Notes under the pieces: model-generated
Databases searched by the model: none
What the model was told of the DNA's origin: nothing
What the model saw: the letters and a program-made list of their open reading frames with translations, nothing else
Made by a program: the position numbers and the translations under genes
Assembly (NCBI RefSeq): GCF_018070075.1
Contig: NZ_JAGPXE010000025.1
Location: 1 to 32,090 of the forward strand
Reading direction: 5' to 3'
Source: Saccharopolyspora endophytica
Lineage (GTDB): Bacteria; Actinomycetota; Actinomycetes; Mycobacteriales; Pseudonocardiaceae
DNA: 32,090 bases
Part shown: positions 14,368 to 21,763 of the stretch, one piece after another
Layout of the letters: each line of letters starts with the position of its first letter
Position numbering within the stretch: the first letter of the stretch is position 1

Positions 14368-14934
14368 ATGAGTGAGATGAACGCGCGGATCAGTGAGGCG
14401 CTGGAGTTGTTCGTCGACGCCGTGGAGCGGGTGCCTGCCGACGGTTGGGGCGCGCCGTCGATCCTCGACGAGTGGAGCGTGCGGGAGCTCGTCGGGCACG
14501 TGACCGGCAGCGCGACGAAGGTCGCGCTGCTGCTGGAGGGCGGGGAGACCTGGCAGACGCCGTCCGAACCCGCCGACTGGATGTGCGCGGACCCGGCCGC
14601 TCGGCTCCGCGAGATCGGCGGCCGGATCGAGCGGGCTCTGCACGGTGCCGATCTGGACGCGCCGCGACCGTCCCCGGCCGGGGAGGTGCCGTTGCGCCAG
14701 GCGCTGGCGTTCCCGGTCGCCGACGTCGGCATGCACGCCTGGGACCTGCGCCGCAGTTGCGGTGGTTCCGTCGAGTTCTCCGAGGACCTGCTGGCCTACT
14801 GCCGAGGTCTGATCGACTCGGTGCCGGAGGAGATGTTGCGCGGTCAGGGTGGCTTCGCTCCGGCCACGACCCCACCGGCGACCGCGACGCCCACGGACCG
14901 CCTGATGGCCCACCTGGGCCGCTCCGCGGACTAG
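14368..14934 (+). CDS. Maleylpyruvate isomerase/DinB-like metal-binding protein (TIGR03086-like)
   Basis: A 188-residue helical-bundle protein of the mycothiol-dependent maleylpyruvate isomerase N-domain group, which has the DinB fold. The typical opening W-x-x-x-S segment is EWSVRELVGHVTG, where the His is a likely metal ligand, and the second ligand region is DVGMHAWDLRRSCGGS. Many members in actinobacteria probably act in mycothiol transfer, but activity cannot be assumed. The ATG at 14368 follows a TACCGT -10 at leaderless distance; an internal ATG at 14380 is an alternative. Its TAG stop overlaps the TAG stop of the convergent metallopeptidase by 2 nt, within the palindrome CTAG. Confidence 0.8.
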   Translation: MSEMNARISEALELFVDAVERVPADGWGAPSILDEWSVRELVGHVTGSATKVALLLEGGETWQTPSEPADWMCADPAARLREIGGRIERALHGADLDAPRPSPAGEVPLRQALAFPVADVGMHAWDLRRSCGGSVEFSEDLLAYCRGLIDSVPEEMLRGQGGFAPATTPPATATPTDRLMAHLGRSAD

Positions 14935-15281
14935 CCCCAGCCGAGCTCGTGGAGCTTGTCGTCGTCGATGCCGAAGTGGTGGGCGATCTCGTGGACGACG
15001 GTGATGGCCACCTCGTCGACCACCTCCTCCTCGTCCTCGCACATCGCCAGCAGCGGATCGCGGAAGATCGTGATCGTGTCCGGCAGGACGCCGCTGTAGG
15101 TGTGGTCGCGTTCGGTCAGCGCGATGCCCTCGTAGAGGCCCAGCAGCTCGGGGTCCTCGGGGTGGGCGTCCTCGACCAGCACCACCACGTTGTTCATCGC
15201 GGTCGCGAACTCCGGCGGGAGCAGGTCCAGGGCGTCGCCCACCAGCTCGTCGAAGCGGGCGCGGGTCATCTCCACAGGCAT
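14931..15281 (-). CDS. Metallopeptidase family protein (minimal zincin)
   Basis: A 116-residue protein of the small zincin-like family often annotated as 'metallopeptidase family protein'. The motif HEIAHHFGIDDDKLHELGWG occupies the last 20 residues: His97, Glu98 and His101 form HExxH, and Asp106 is the likely third ligand. The core DTITIFRDPLLAMCED precedes it. Its small size and short C-terminus are normal for the family. The ATG at 15281 is only 1 nt after the stop of the septum-formation gene (TGACATG), so the two are tightly coupled; I recall the same pairing in M. tuberculosis (Rv3835-Rv3836). The natural substrate is unknown. Confidence 0.92.
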   Translation of the reverse strand: MPVEMTRARFDELVGDALDLLPPEFATAMNNVVVLVEDAHPEDPELLGLYEGIALTERDHTYSGVLPDTITIFRDPLLAMCEDEEEVVDEVAITVVHEIAHHFGIDDDKLHELGWG

Positions 15282-15282
15282 G

Positions 15283-16293
15283 TCAGCGCGGCTGCTCGGT
15301 TGCGGGGGCACCCGGCTCGGTCGGTGCCGTGTTCTGGCCGGCCGGGGCCGTGCCCACCTGCACCCGGCCCTTGACGCTGCCGGTCACCGGCGCGAGCCCG
15401 CTGCCGTCGGGCAGCTGCGCGCTCAGCTTGCAGTTGACCTGCCGAGAACCGGCCGCCCAGCTCTCCTCGGACAGGGTGTCCCAGTAGACGATCAGGCCCT
15501 TGTCCTTGGCCGTCGTCGGTCCGCCCGCGTAGGCCGCGGTCAGCTCCTCGCACTTGGTGGCCAGGTAGCCGTCCTGGTCGTTCTCCGACGGGAAGTCGCC
15601 CTGGAACTGCTCTGCCAGGTTGATCACGGCGCTGAGCTCCACCGCGTGCGGCCGGCCGCAGTCGACCGGGTCCCAGACCTGGGTGCCGTTGATGCCCAGG
15701 CAGCGGCCCGCCGGGTAGACGTTCGACTGGTCCATCTTCGAGGCCTCGCCGGTGATCGGGAACAACTTCCCGGACGGGCCCGGCTGCTGGAGGCCGCAGT
15801 GCAGCGTGCGGTCGCCGTCGGCCCAGCCCTCCTGGCTCGGGGTGAACGCGCCGACGGTGAAGCGGCCCTCCTTGTCGAACTTGCCGCCCAGGTACTGGTC
15901 GGAGACCTCGATGCAGCGCTGCTGCTTGACGTCCTGCCACTGCTGGGTGCTCGGGAACGGCGCGGTCGGACCGAACTCCTTCAGGTCGTACGGGCCTGTG
16001 ACCTCGAACAGGTGCGGCTCGGCGCAGGTGACCTTGCGGATGTCCGCGGCGTCCGGCTCGGTCCAGTTCAGGCACTCACCGGCGCGCGTCTCGAAGACGA
16101 CCTCCGGCGCGGGCGCCTCGCCGATCCCGGCCGGTCCGCCGACCTTGCCGGACTCCATCGGCCAGTTCAGCAGGATGCTGACCGTCAGGATCAGCAGTGC
16201 ACCGATCGCAGCCGCGACCATCACCACCTTGGCGTTGGGCGGCTTGCGGCGGGATTCGGGTGTGCGCTCGGGCTGGACCATCGAACCCATCAT
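15283..16293 (-). CDS. Septum formation family membrane protein
   Basis: A 336-residue protein with a short cytoplasmic N-terminus, one transmembrane helix (about 21-43, VVMVAAAIGALLILTVSILL) and a large extracytoplasmic part. That part has repeated cysteine-containing units (RAGECLNWTEP, VTCAEPHLFEV, QQRCIEVSD, LHCGLQQP, GRCLGINGTQ, VDCGRPHAVEL, VNCKLSA), as expected for two Septum_form domains with disulfides. The family name comes from actinobacterial proteins linked to septation; the mechanism is not established. The C-terminus is a Pro/Thr/Ala-rich tail. It shares a divergent 115-bp region with the YgiB-like gene and is coupled to the metallopeptidase downstream. MMGSM gives two possible starts 12 nt apart. 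Confidence 0.88.
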   Translation of the reverse strand: MMGSMVQPERTPESRRKPPNAKVVMVAAAIGALLILTVSILLNWPMESGKVGGPAGIGEAPAPEVVFETRAGECLNWTEPDAADIRKVTCAEPHLFEVTGPYDLKEFGPTAPFPSTQQWQDVKQQRCIEVSDQYLGGKFDKEGRFTVGAFTPSQEGWADGDRTLHCGLQQPGPSGKLFPITGEASKMDQSNVYPAGRCLGINGTQVWDPVDCGRPHAVELSAVINLAEQFQGDFPSENDQDGYLATKCEELTAAYAGGPTTAKDKGLIVYWDTLSEESWAAGSRQVNCKLSAQLPDGSGLAPVTGSVKGRVQVGTAPAGQNTAPTEPGAPATEQPR

Positions 16294-16407
16294 GCCTGGC
16301 GCTGATGTGGGCCGGCAGCAATCCGCGCCGGAAGTGGAGAGGAAAGGAACTCATTCGTTGCCGTGAGCGTCCATTCTTTGAGTAGTGTGGCGCTTGGGAG
16401 TGGGGCA

Positions 16408-17085
16408 ATGACGGAGAATGGCAAGCCAGTGTCAGACAACGAGCAGCCGCAGGGGAGCTCCTCCCCGGACGAGCCGACCCAGCAGATGCCGGCGGACGCC
16501 CAGGGGCGGATCCGCTACCAGGACGCGCAGAGCACGACGCCGCGCGAGCCCACGCTCGCCGAGCAGAAGGCCAGGCAGATGGCCGAGCAGCGTCGTGCCG
16601 AGGCCGAGCGCGCCGAGCAGGCGGCAGCCGCTGCGAAGACGGCCAAGCGCCGGAAGGCGATGATCGGCGGCGGTGCGACAGTCGGTGTCGTGGCGCTGGT
16701 GGCCGCCATGTACTCCGCTTCCGAGGTCAGCGCGTCCGCGAACGCCTCGCAGCAGTACTGCGCGCAGGAGCAGCAGCCCGGTCAGGCGGTGACCGCGCCG
16801 CCGGAGAACTGCGACGAGAACTACGTGCGCAGCCAGGGCGGATACGTCGACCACCACTCCGGCTTCGTGTTCATGCCGCTGTTCCTCGGTGGCCCGATGT
16901 CGCCGACGCCCTCCTACCGGTACGCCTACACCCCGGCGGGAGCAGCTCCGCCGAGCGTCGGTTCGCCCGTGTCGAGCTCGTCGTTCAACAAGCCGTCGGG
17001 CACCACGATCAAGGACTCCAAGGGCTCGACCATCCAGCGCGGTGGGTTCGGGATCTCCAGCAAGTCCGGTAGCAGCGGGAGCTGA
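16408..17085 (+). CDS. DUF1190/YgiB-like membrane-anchored protein
   Basis: A 225-residue protein with a hydrophilic, Gln/Glu/Ala-rich cytoplasmic N-terminus (about 45-83, probably coiled coil), one transmembrane helix (84-103) and an external low-complexity part. The C-terminal half has features recalling E. coli YgiB (DUF1190): a Cys-x-n-Cys segment, the FMPLFLGG segment, a Ser/Pro-rich run and the end motif RGGFGISSKSG. YgiB is a lipoprotein, whereas here a helix replaces the lipobox. The next gene, 3 nt downstream, is YgiC-like, so the ygiB-ygiC pairing seen in proteobacteria is kept. The ATG at 16408 has GGGAG 7 nt upstream; an in-frame GTG at 16429 is less likely. Confidence 0.75.
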   Translation: MTENGKPVSDNEQPQGSSSPDEPTQQMPADAQGRIRYQDAQSTTPREPTLAEQKARQMAEQRRAEAERAEQAAAAAKTAKRRKAMIGGGATVGVVALVAAMYSASEVSASANASQQYCAQEQQPGQAVTAPPENCDENYVRSQGGYVDHHSGFVFMPLFLGGPMSPTPSYRYAYTPAGAAPPSVGSPVSSSSFNKPSGTTIKDSKGSTIQRGGFGISSKSGSSGS

Positions 17086-17088
17086 CGA

Positions 17089-18252
17089 GTGAAGCGCAAG
17101 ACCGGGGCCCGGCGCCCGGACTGGCAGTCGAAGGTCGAAGAGCTCGGGCTCGTCTTCGGGACCCCGGCGCGCGCCGCCGACGGCAGCAACCGGCCCTACT
17201 GGGACGAGGGCGTGCACTACGAGTTCAGCCTCGACGAGGTCCTCTCGCTGGAGGCCGACGTCGAACTGCTGCACTCGATGTGCCTGGACGCCGTCGACCA
17301 CGTGATCACCACCGAGCGGTACAAGGACTTCGGCCTCCCCGAGTGGGTGTGGCCGCACATCGCCGAGTCCTGGCGCCGCCGCGACCCGCACCTCTACGGG
17401 CGCTTCGACCTGCGCTACGACGGCACCGGCCCCGCCAAGCTGCTGGAGTACAACGCCGACACGCCGACCTCGCTGCTGGAAGCAGCGGTCGTGCAGTGGC
17501 ACTGGCTCACCGAGGTCCACGACGGCGACGACCAGTGGAACTCCATCCACGAGAAGCTCGTGGAGCGCTGGGGCGAGATCAAGCCGCAGCTGGCGACCAA
17601 CGAGGTGCACTTCACCTGGTCCGGCCAGGAGCACACCGGTGAGGACCACATCACCGCCGCCTACCTTCAGGAGACCGCCGCCGAAGCGGGCCTGAACACC
17701 GTCGGGCTGGCCATCGAGGAGATCGGCTGGGACAGCCTGCTGGAGCGCTTCGTCGACCTCGAAGAGGCGCCGATGAACTCCGTCGCCAAGATCTACCCCT
17801 GGGAGTGGATGGTCGACGACGAGTTCGGCAAGCACGCGATCACCACGCTGCCGGCCACCCAGTGGGTCGAGCCGCTGTGGAAGATGCTGCTGTCCAACAA
17901 GGCGCTGCTGGCGATCCTCTGGGAGATGCACCCCGGGCACCCCAACCTGCTGCCCACCTACCTGGACCAGCCCGGACTGCTCACCGAGTACGTGCGCAAG
18001 CCGCGGCTCGGCCGCGAGGGCAACAACATCACCATCGCCGCGCCCGGCTGGGAGACCGAGACCGGCGGGTTCTACGGCGAAGAGGGATTCGTCTACCAGG
18101 CGTTCGACCCGCTGCCCGAGTTCGACGGGATGCGGCCCGCGCTCGGGGCCTGGGTCGTCGGGGATGAGTCCGCTGGGCTCGGGATTCGGGAGACGGCCGG
18201 GTTGATCACCGATGACGGGGCGGCTTTCGTGCCTCACCGGATTCCTCAGTGA
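17089..18252 (+). CDS. Glutathionylspermidine synthase family protein (YgiC-like ATP-grasp)
   Basis: A 387-residue protein equivalent to the synthetase domain of bifunctional GspSA, with the ATP-grasp fold. Conserved blocks are RFDLRYDG, KLLEYNADTPTSLLEAA, IYPWEWM, LLAILWEMHPGHPNLLPTYL and KPRLGREGNN. Stand-alone members such as YgiC and YjfC are ATP-dependent ligases of unknown product and are not shown to make glutathionylspermidine. That product is especially unlikely here, because actinomycetes use mycothiol rather than glutathione. The GTG at 17089 is 3 nt after the YgiB-like stop. A plausible role is amide ligation onto a polyamine or peptide at the envelope, but this is inference. It is followed by a 330-bp gap with element copy 2. 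Confidence 0.88.
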   Translation: MKRKTGARRPDWQSKVEELGLVFGTPARAADGSNRPYWDEGVHYEFSLDEVLSLEADVELLHSMCLDAVDHVITTERYKDFGLPEWVWPHIAESWRRRDPHLYGRFDLRYDGTGPAKLLEYNADTPTSLLEAAVVQWHWLTEVHDGDDQWNSIHEKLVERWGEIKPQLATNEVHFTWSGQEHTGEDHITAAYLQETAAEAGLNTVGLAIEEIGWDSLLERFVDLEEAPMNSVAKIYPWEWMVDDEFGKHAITTLPATQWVEPLWKMLLSNKALLAILWEMHPGHPNLLPTYLDQPGLLTEYVRKPRLGREGNNITIAAPGWETETGGFYGEEGFVYQAFDPLPEFDGMRPALGAWVVGDESAGLGIRETAGLITDDGAAFVPHRIPQ

Positions 18253-18330
18253 GAATCTTGGTCTGGAGCGCCTTGTTTTTCCTGGTGGGTTGCGTCTACT
18301 GACAAGACTCCGTGGCCCCTGTTCTTGGCA

Positions 18331-18489
18331 GTGCGGGTAGCGGAACCTGACACGCCTTCTGGCTCCGGGATCCGAGACTGATGTATGTCCAATACACGGC
18401 GCTACGGCTGTCCTCCCCAGAAGACGTGTCAGAACCCGCGGCGGTGCCGGTTGCTCAGGTGGGGTAAAGAGAAAGCGACTTCGTCGCTT
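18331..18489 (+). repeat. Dispersed structured intergenic element, copy 2
   Basis: The arms 18340-18362 and 18417-18439 pair as GCGG/CCGC, an AAC/AAC internal loop, CTGACACG/CGTGTCAG, a C/A mismatch and CTTCTGG/CCAGAAG. An inner hairpin TGTAT-GTCCA-ATACA occupies 18382-18396. The tail hairpin has arms AAGCGAC (18473-18479) and GTCGCTT (18483-18489) with a TTC loop, preceded by GAGAAAGC. Compared with copy 1, the differences within stems come as matched pairs. Confidence 0.8.
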
Positions 18490-18568
18490 GCCTGACGTTG
18501 GTTGCCTGGGGAAATGGGGTTTCGGGGTGTGTGGGCACCCTGGGCACGCTTGGTTTCTTTGGGCCGAC

Positions 18569-18574
18569 TACGCT
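18569..18574 (+). promoter_or_regulatory. -10 element for leaderless serS
   Basis: TACGCT (TANNNT) ends 8 nt before the serS GTG at 18583, with no Shine-Dalgarno in between, which is consistent with leaderless initiation. Confidence 0.45.
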
Positions 18575-18582
18575 GACCAGCT

Positions 18583-19845
18583 GTGATCGACCTGAAGACG
18601 CTACGCGATGATCCGGAAGCGGTGCGCGCGTCGCAGCGCGCACGTGGTGAAGACGCGTCCCTCGTGGACGCGCTGCTGTCCGCCGACGAGCGTCGCAGGT
18701 CCGCGGTGTCCCGGGCGGACAACCTGCGCGCCGAGCAGAAGCAGTTCGGCAAGCAGGTCGGCAAGGCCAAGGGCGAGGAGCGCGACGCGCTGCTGGCCCA
18801 GGCCAAGGAGCTGGCCGCGCAGGTCAAGGAGGCCGAGGCCGAGCAGTCCGAGACCGACGCCGAGCTGCTGCGGCTGCAGAAGGCCGTCTCCAACGTCGTC
18901 GAGCCCGACGTGCCGCCGGGCGGCGAGGACGACTTCGCGGTGCTCAAGCACGTGGGCGTCCCGACGGAGTTCGACTTCGAGGTGAAGGACCACCTGGAGC
19001 TGGGCAACGCGCTGGGCGCGTTCGACATGGAGCGCGGGGCGAAGGTCTCCGGCGCTCGCTTCTACTTCCTCACCGGCATCGGCGCGCAGCTGGAGCTGGC
19101 GCTGCTGAACATGGCCGCCGCGCAGGCCACCGCCGCCGGGTTCACGCTCGTCGTGCCGCCGGTCCTGGTGCGCCCGGAGATCATGGACGGCACCGGGTTC
19201 CTCGGCGCCCACTCCAGCGAGGTGTACCGACTGGAGGAGGACGACGCCTACCTGGTGGGCACCTCCGAGGTGCCGCTGGCGGGCTACCACTCGGGCGAGA
19301 TCCTGGACTTCGCCGGCGGTCCCGCGCGCTACGCGGGCTGGTCGACCTGCTTCCGCCGCGAAGCCGGCTCCTACGGCAAGGACACCCGCGGCATCATCCG
19401 CGTGCACCAGTTCAACAAGCTGGAGATGTTCGTCTACTGCCGGGAAGAGGACTCCCGCGACGAGCACCAGCGCCTGCTGGCCTGGGAAGAGGAGATGCTG
19501 GCCAAGATCGAGGTGCCCTACCGGGTGATCGACACCGCGGCCGGTGACCTCGGTTCCAGCGCGGCCCGCAAGTTCGACTGCGAGGCGTGGGTGCCCAGCC
19601 AGGGGACCTACCGCGAGTTGACGTCGACCTCGAACTGCACCACGTTCCAGGCGCGACGGCTCAACACCCGCTACCGCGACGCCGACGGCAAGACCCGCTT
19701 CGCGGCCACCCTCAACGGCACCCTGGCGACCACCCGCTGGATCGTGGCGATCCTGGAGAACCACCAGCAGGCCGACGGTTCGGTCCGGGTCCCCGAGGCG
19801 ATGCGCCCGTTCCTCGGTGGCCTCGAGGTCCTCGAACCCAAGTGA
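18583..19845 (+). CDS. serS: Seryl-tRNA synthetase
   Basis: A 420-residue class II aminoacyl-tRNA synthetase that charges tRNA(Ser). The N-terminal long antiparallel coiled coil (about 25-100, rich in Lys, Glu and Ala) binds the tRNA. The catalytic domain has the serine-binding segment LVGTSEVPLAGYHSG, motif 2 (STCFRREAGSYGKDTRGIIR) and motif 3 (NGTLATTRWIVAILENHQ), ending in VPEAMRPFLGG. It starts with a leaderless-type GTG. A very strong terminator follows 16 nt after the stop, so it is transcribed as a single gene. Confidence 0.98.
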   Translation: MIDLKTLRDDPEAVRASQRARGEDASLVDALLSADERRRSAVSRADNLRAEQKQFGKQVGKAKGEERDALLAQAKELAAQVKEAEAEQSETDAELLRLQKAVSNVVEPDVPPGGEDDFAVLKHVGVPTEFDFEVKDHLELGNALGAFDMERGAKVSGARFYFLTGIGAQLELALLNMAAAQATAAGFTLVVPPVLVRPEIMDGTGFLGAHSSEVYRLEEDDAYLVGTSEVPLAGYHSGEILDFAGGPARYAGWSTCFRREAGSYGKDTRGIIRVHQFNKLEMFVYCREEDSRDEHQRLLAWEEEMLAKIEVPYRVIDTAAGDLGSSAARKFDCEAWVPSQGTYRELTSTSNCTTFQARRLNTRYRDADGKTRFAATLNGTLATTRWIVAILENHQQADGSVRVPEAMRPFLGGLEVLEPK

Positions 19846-19861
19846 CCGCAGGCTGAAACGT

Positions 19862-19899
19862 CGACGAGACCCCGGTTCCGCCGGGGTCTCGTCGCTTTT
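19862..19899 (+). terminator. serS intrinsic terminator
   Basis: A perfect 14-bp stem pairs 19862-19875 with 19881-19894 around a TTCCG loop and is followed by CTTTT. It also lies just past the end of the convergent endonuclease-like gene and could act on both strands. Confidence 0.92.
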
Positions 19900-19911
19900 C
19901 GGCCGAAGTCC

Positions 19912-20538
19912 TCACCGCACGGCGGAGGCGAGGTTGCGGTCGAGGGTGCTGCGGACCAGCGCGGCGGCCAGCCTGGCGATGTCGTGGCCCTCGACCAGAT
20001 CCGCGAGCTTGTCCGGATCGGTGGGCAGCCCCAGCTTCTTCGCGCCGCTGAGGGCCTTGCCGTCGAAGTAGGGGCGCAGTTCGGGCCAGACGAGCTGGGC
20101 CTCGCGGCAGAAGATGTCCGCACCGACCGGGCCCAGGCGCGGCATGTCCATCAGCAGCTTGCGCAGCTCCTCCGGATCACCGTCGGACTTGGCGCGGAGT
20201 TTCCGCAGGTCACCGTGGTAGCGGTCGAGGAGCAGCTCGGCTCCCTCGCCCAGCGCGGTGGACGTGCTCTCGTCGTAGCGCCGGTAGTGCGCGCGGCCGA
20301 GCGCGTCGACGCGCTGCTGCCAGGTGGCGTCGAACATCTTCTGCGGGGTGTTCCACTGCGCCAGCTCCCTGGCGGCGTCCACCGCGATGCCCGCCTTGAT
20401 CCGCGTCGACAGCAGCACCGAGAGCACCGTCAGCCGGTACAGCGGTGAGGGCTTGTTGGCCAGCGTGATCCCGGCCTCGGCGGCGAAGCTGGTCCCCGCC
20501 TCGTCGAGCAGGGTCTGCACCTTGGTCCGCACCGACAT
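19912..20538 (-). CDS. HhH-GPD/endonuclease III-like protein
   Basis: A 208-residue all-helical protein resembling endonuclease III-type base-excision enzymes. SPLYRLTVLSVLLSTRIKAG corresponds to the Nth N-terminal helices, and LMDMPRLGPVGADIFCREAQ to the helix-hairpin-helix. The catalytic Lys of Nth is not obvious; an Asp occurs in LRPYFDGKAL. The four-Cys iron-sulfur loop is absent. It may therefore be a glycosylase with altered chemistry or a non-catalytic DNA-binding relative. The start at 20538 has AGGAGG about 8 nt upstream, which decides against the longer frame. It is convergent with serS. Confidence 0.8.
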   Translation of the reverse strand: MSVRTKVQTLLDEAGTSFAAEAGITLANKPSPLYRLTVLSVLLSTRIKAGIAVDAARELAQWNTPQKMFDATWQQRVDALGRAHYRRYDESTSTALGEGAELLLDRYHGDLRKLRAKSDGDPEELRKLLMDMPRLGPVGADIFCREAQLVWPELRPYFDGKALSGAKKLGLPTDPDKLADLVEGHDIARLAAALVRSTLDRNLASAVR

Positions 20539-20608
20539 CGTCACCACCTCCTGCCGACGACGGATACCCACGCGGACCAGGTGGCACACCTAGGACTCGT
20601 CGTGCTCA

Positions 20609-20754
20609 GCGGTGCGGGTGGCGGCCCTCCTGCTCCGGGCGCGCCGACTCATGCATGCCAATGCACCACGTCGACACGTCCTCACAGGAGAACCACCTCA
20701 GAACCCGCGGCGGTGCGAGCCGAGTCCCGCACCTGAAGCGGCGGCTACCGCCGC
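20609..20754 (+). repeat. Dispersed structured intergenic element, copy 3 (diverged)
   Basis: It shares the left boundary GCGGTGCGGGTGGCGG and the right boundary TCAGAACCCGCGGCGGTGC with the other copies, but the stem has been rebuilt. CTCCTG (20627-20632) pairs with CAGGAG (20685-20690), and GGTGG (20617-20621) with CCACC (20693-20697). An inner hairpin TGCAT-GCCA-ATGCA lies at 20652-20665. The tail hairpin GCGGCGG/CCGCCGC (20738-20744 and 20748-20754) has a 3-nt loop and is preceded by AA. Confidence 0.7.
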
Positions 20755-20771
20755 ACGGAGTGAGGCCACAC

Positions 20772-21644
20772 CTACAGCTCGGGGAGGACCTCGGTGGCGA
20801 TCTCCTCGACCGTGGACTCCTTGCCGGCGTACGGGCTGTCGGCCCGGGGCCAGTGGGTGATGACGTCGGTGAAGCCGAGTTCGTCGGCGCGGCCGACCAC
20901 GTCGCGGAAGTGCTCCACACTGGACAGCGAGAACTCCGGTGCGGCGTCGACCTGCAGGTACCGGTGGACCTTCGCCGGGTCGCGGCCCTGCTGGTGGCAG
21001 ATGTCGGTGAAGCGCAGCGACAGCTCCGCGACCGCGCGCCACCAGCTCTCCAGGTCGTCCCCGCCCCGGCCCGTGGTCACCCAGCCCTGGCCGTGCTGGG
21101 CGGCCAGCTGCATCGAGCGGGTGCCGTTGGCGGCCACCACGAACGGGATGCGCGGCAGCTGCACGCAGCCGGGCGCCCGGCGCGCCTGCACCGCCGAGTA
21201 GTAGGTGCCGTCGTAGTCGGTGACGTCGAAGCGCAGCACGTGGTCGAGGAGTTCGATGAACTCCGCGAAGCGGTCGGAGCGCTCCGGCGGCGTGAGCTCG
21301 GGCCGGCCCAGCACGTTCGCGTCGAAGCCGGTTCCGCCCGCGCCGACGCCGAGGGTGATGCGGCCGTCGGCGATGTCGTCCAGGGCGGTCAGCTCGCGGG
21401 CGAAGTGCACCGGGTGCCGGAAGTTCGGGGAGGCGACCAGCGTGCCGAGCCGGATCGTCGAGGTGACGGTGGCGGCAGCGGTCAGCGTGGGCACGGCGTC
21501 GTACCAGGCCTTGTCCACCAGGGAACGCCAGCCGAGGTGGTCGTAGGTCCAGGCGTGGGCGAAGCCGTACTCCTCGGCCATCCGCCACAGCGGCTCAGCA
21601 GCCCACCAACGGTGTTCGGGCAAGATCACGATCCCAACGCGCAC
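20772..21644 (-). CDS. LLM class F420-dependent oxidoreductase
   Basis: A 290-residue luciferase-like (TIM-barrel) protein expected to use coenzyme F420, or FMN in some members. It begins VGIVILPEHRWW and has EEYGFAHAWTYDHLGWR, then TSTIRLGTLVASPNFRHPVH and DGRITLGVGAGGTGFDANV, all typical of the family's cofactor-binding face. The substrate cannot be read. The GTG at 21644 is chosen because a TACCGT -10 ends 6 nt before it, giving a leaderless start; a GTG further upstream is possible. It ends near element copy 3 and diverges from the HAD phosphatase. Confidence 0.9.
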   Translation of the reverse strand: MRVGIVILPEHRWWAAEPLWRMAEEYGFAHAWTYDHLGWRSLVDKAWYDAVPTLTAAATVTSTIRLGTLVASPNFRHPVHFARELTALDDIADGRITLGVGAGGTGFDANVLGRPELTPPERSDRFAEFIELLDHVLRFDVTDYDGTYYSAVQARRAPGCVQLPRIPFVVAANGTRSMQLAAQHGQGWVTTGRGGDDLESWWRAVAELSLRFTDICHQQGRDPAKVHRYLQVDAAPEFSLSSVEHFRDVVGRADELGFTDVITHWPRADSPYAGKESTVEEIATEVLPEL

Positions 21645-21650
21645 GGGTAG

Positions 21651-21656
21651 ACGGTA
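21651..21656 (-). promoter_or_regulatory. -10 element for leaderless LLM gene
   Basis: On the minus strand TACCGT (TANNNT) ends 6 nt before the GTG at 21644. There is no Shine-Dalgarno between them. Confidence 0.4.
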
Positions 21657-21763
21657 CTGGTCCCGCACAACGGCGTTCGACCCGATCAGGTGACGAACGT
21701 CCCTTCGTCCTCTTACCAGCCACGACACCCACGAGCGGTGGTGCGGCGGGCATGATGGGGCGC

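Larger units (their letters stand above)
18253..18582. other. 330-bp intergenic region before serS
   Basis: No gene is supported. The region holds structured element copy 2 (18331-18489) and the serS -10 (18569-18574). The stretch 18490-18568 shows no further pattern that I can name. There is no recognisable T-box leader before serS. Confidence 0.7.

Noticed and set aside
18253..18582. T-box riboswitch before serS
   Set aside because: No T-box sequence or specifier stem-loop is visible; the structured sequence there belongs to the dispersed element family.
10542..20754. Insertion sequences or MITEs with a transposase
   Set aside because: The elements are short and no transposase or clear target-site duplication is seen. 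A MITE origin is possible but cannot be shown.
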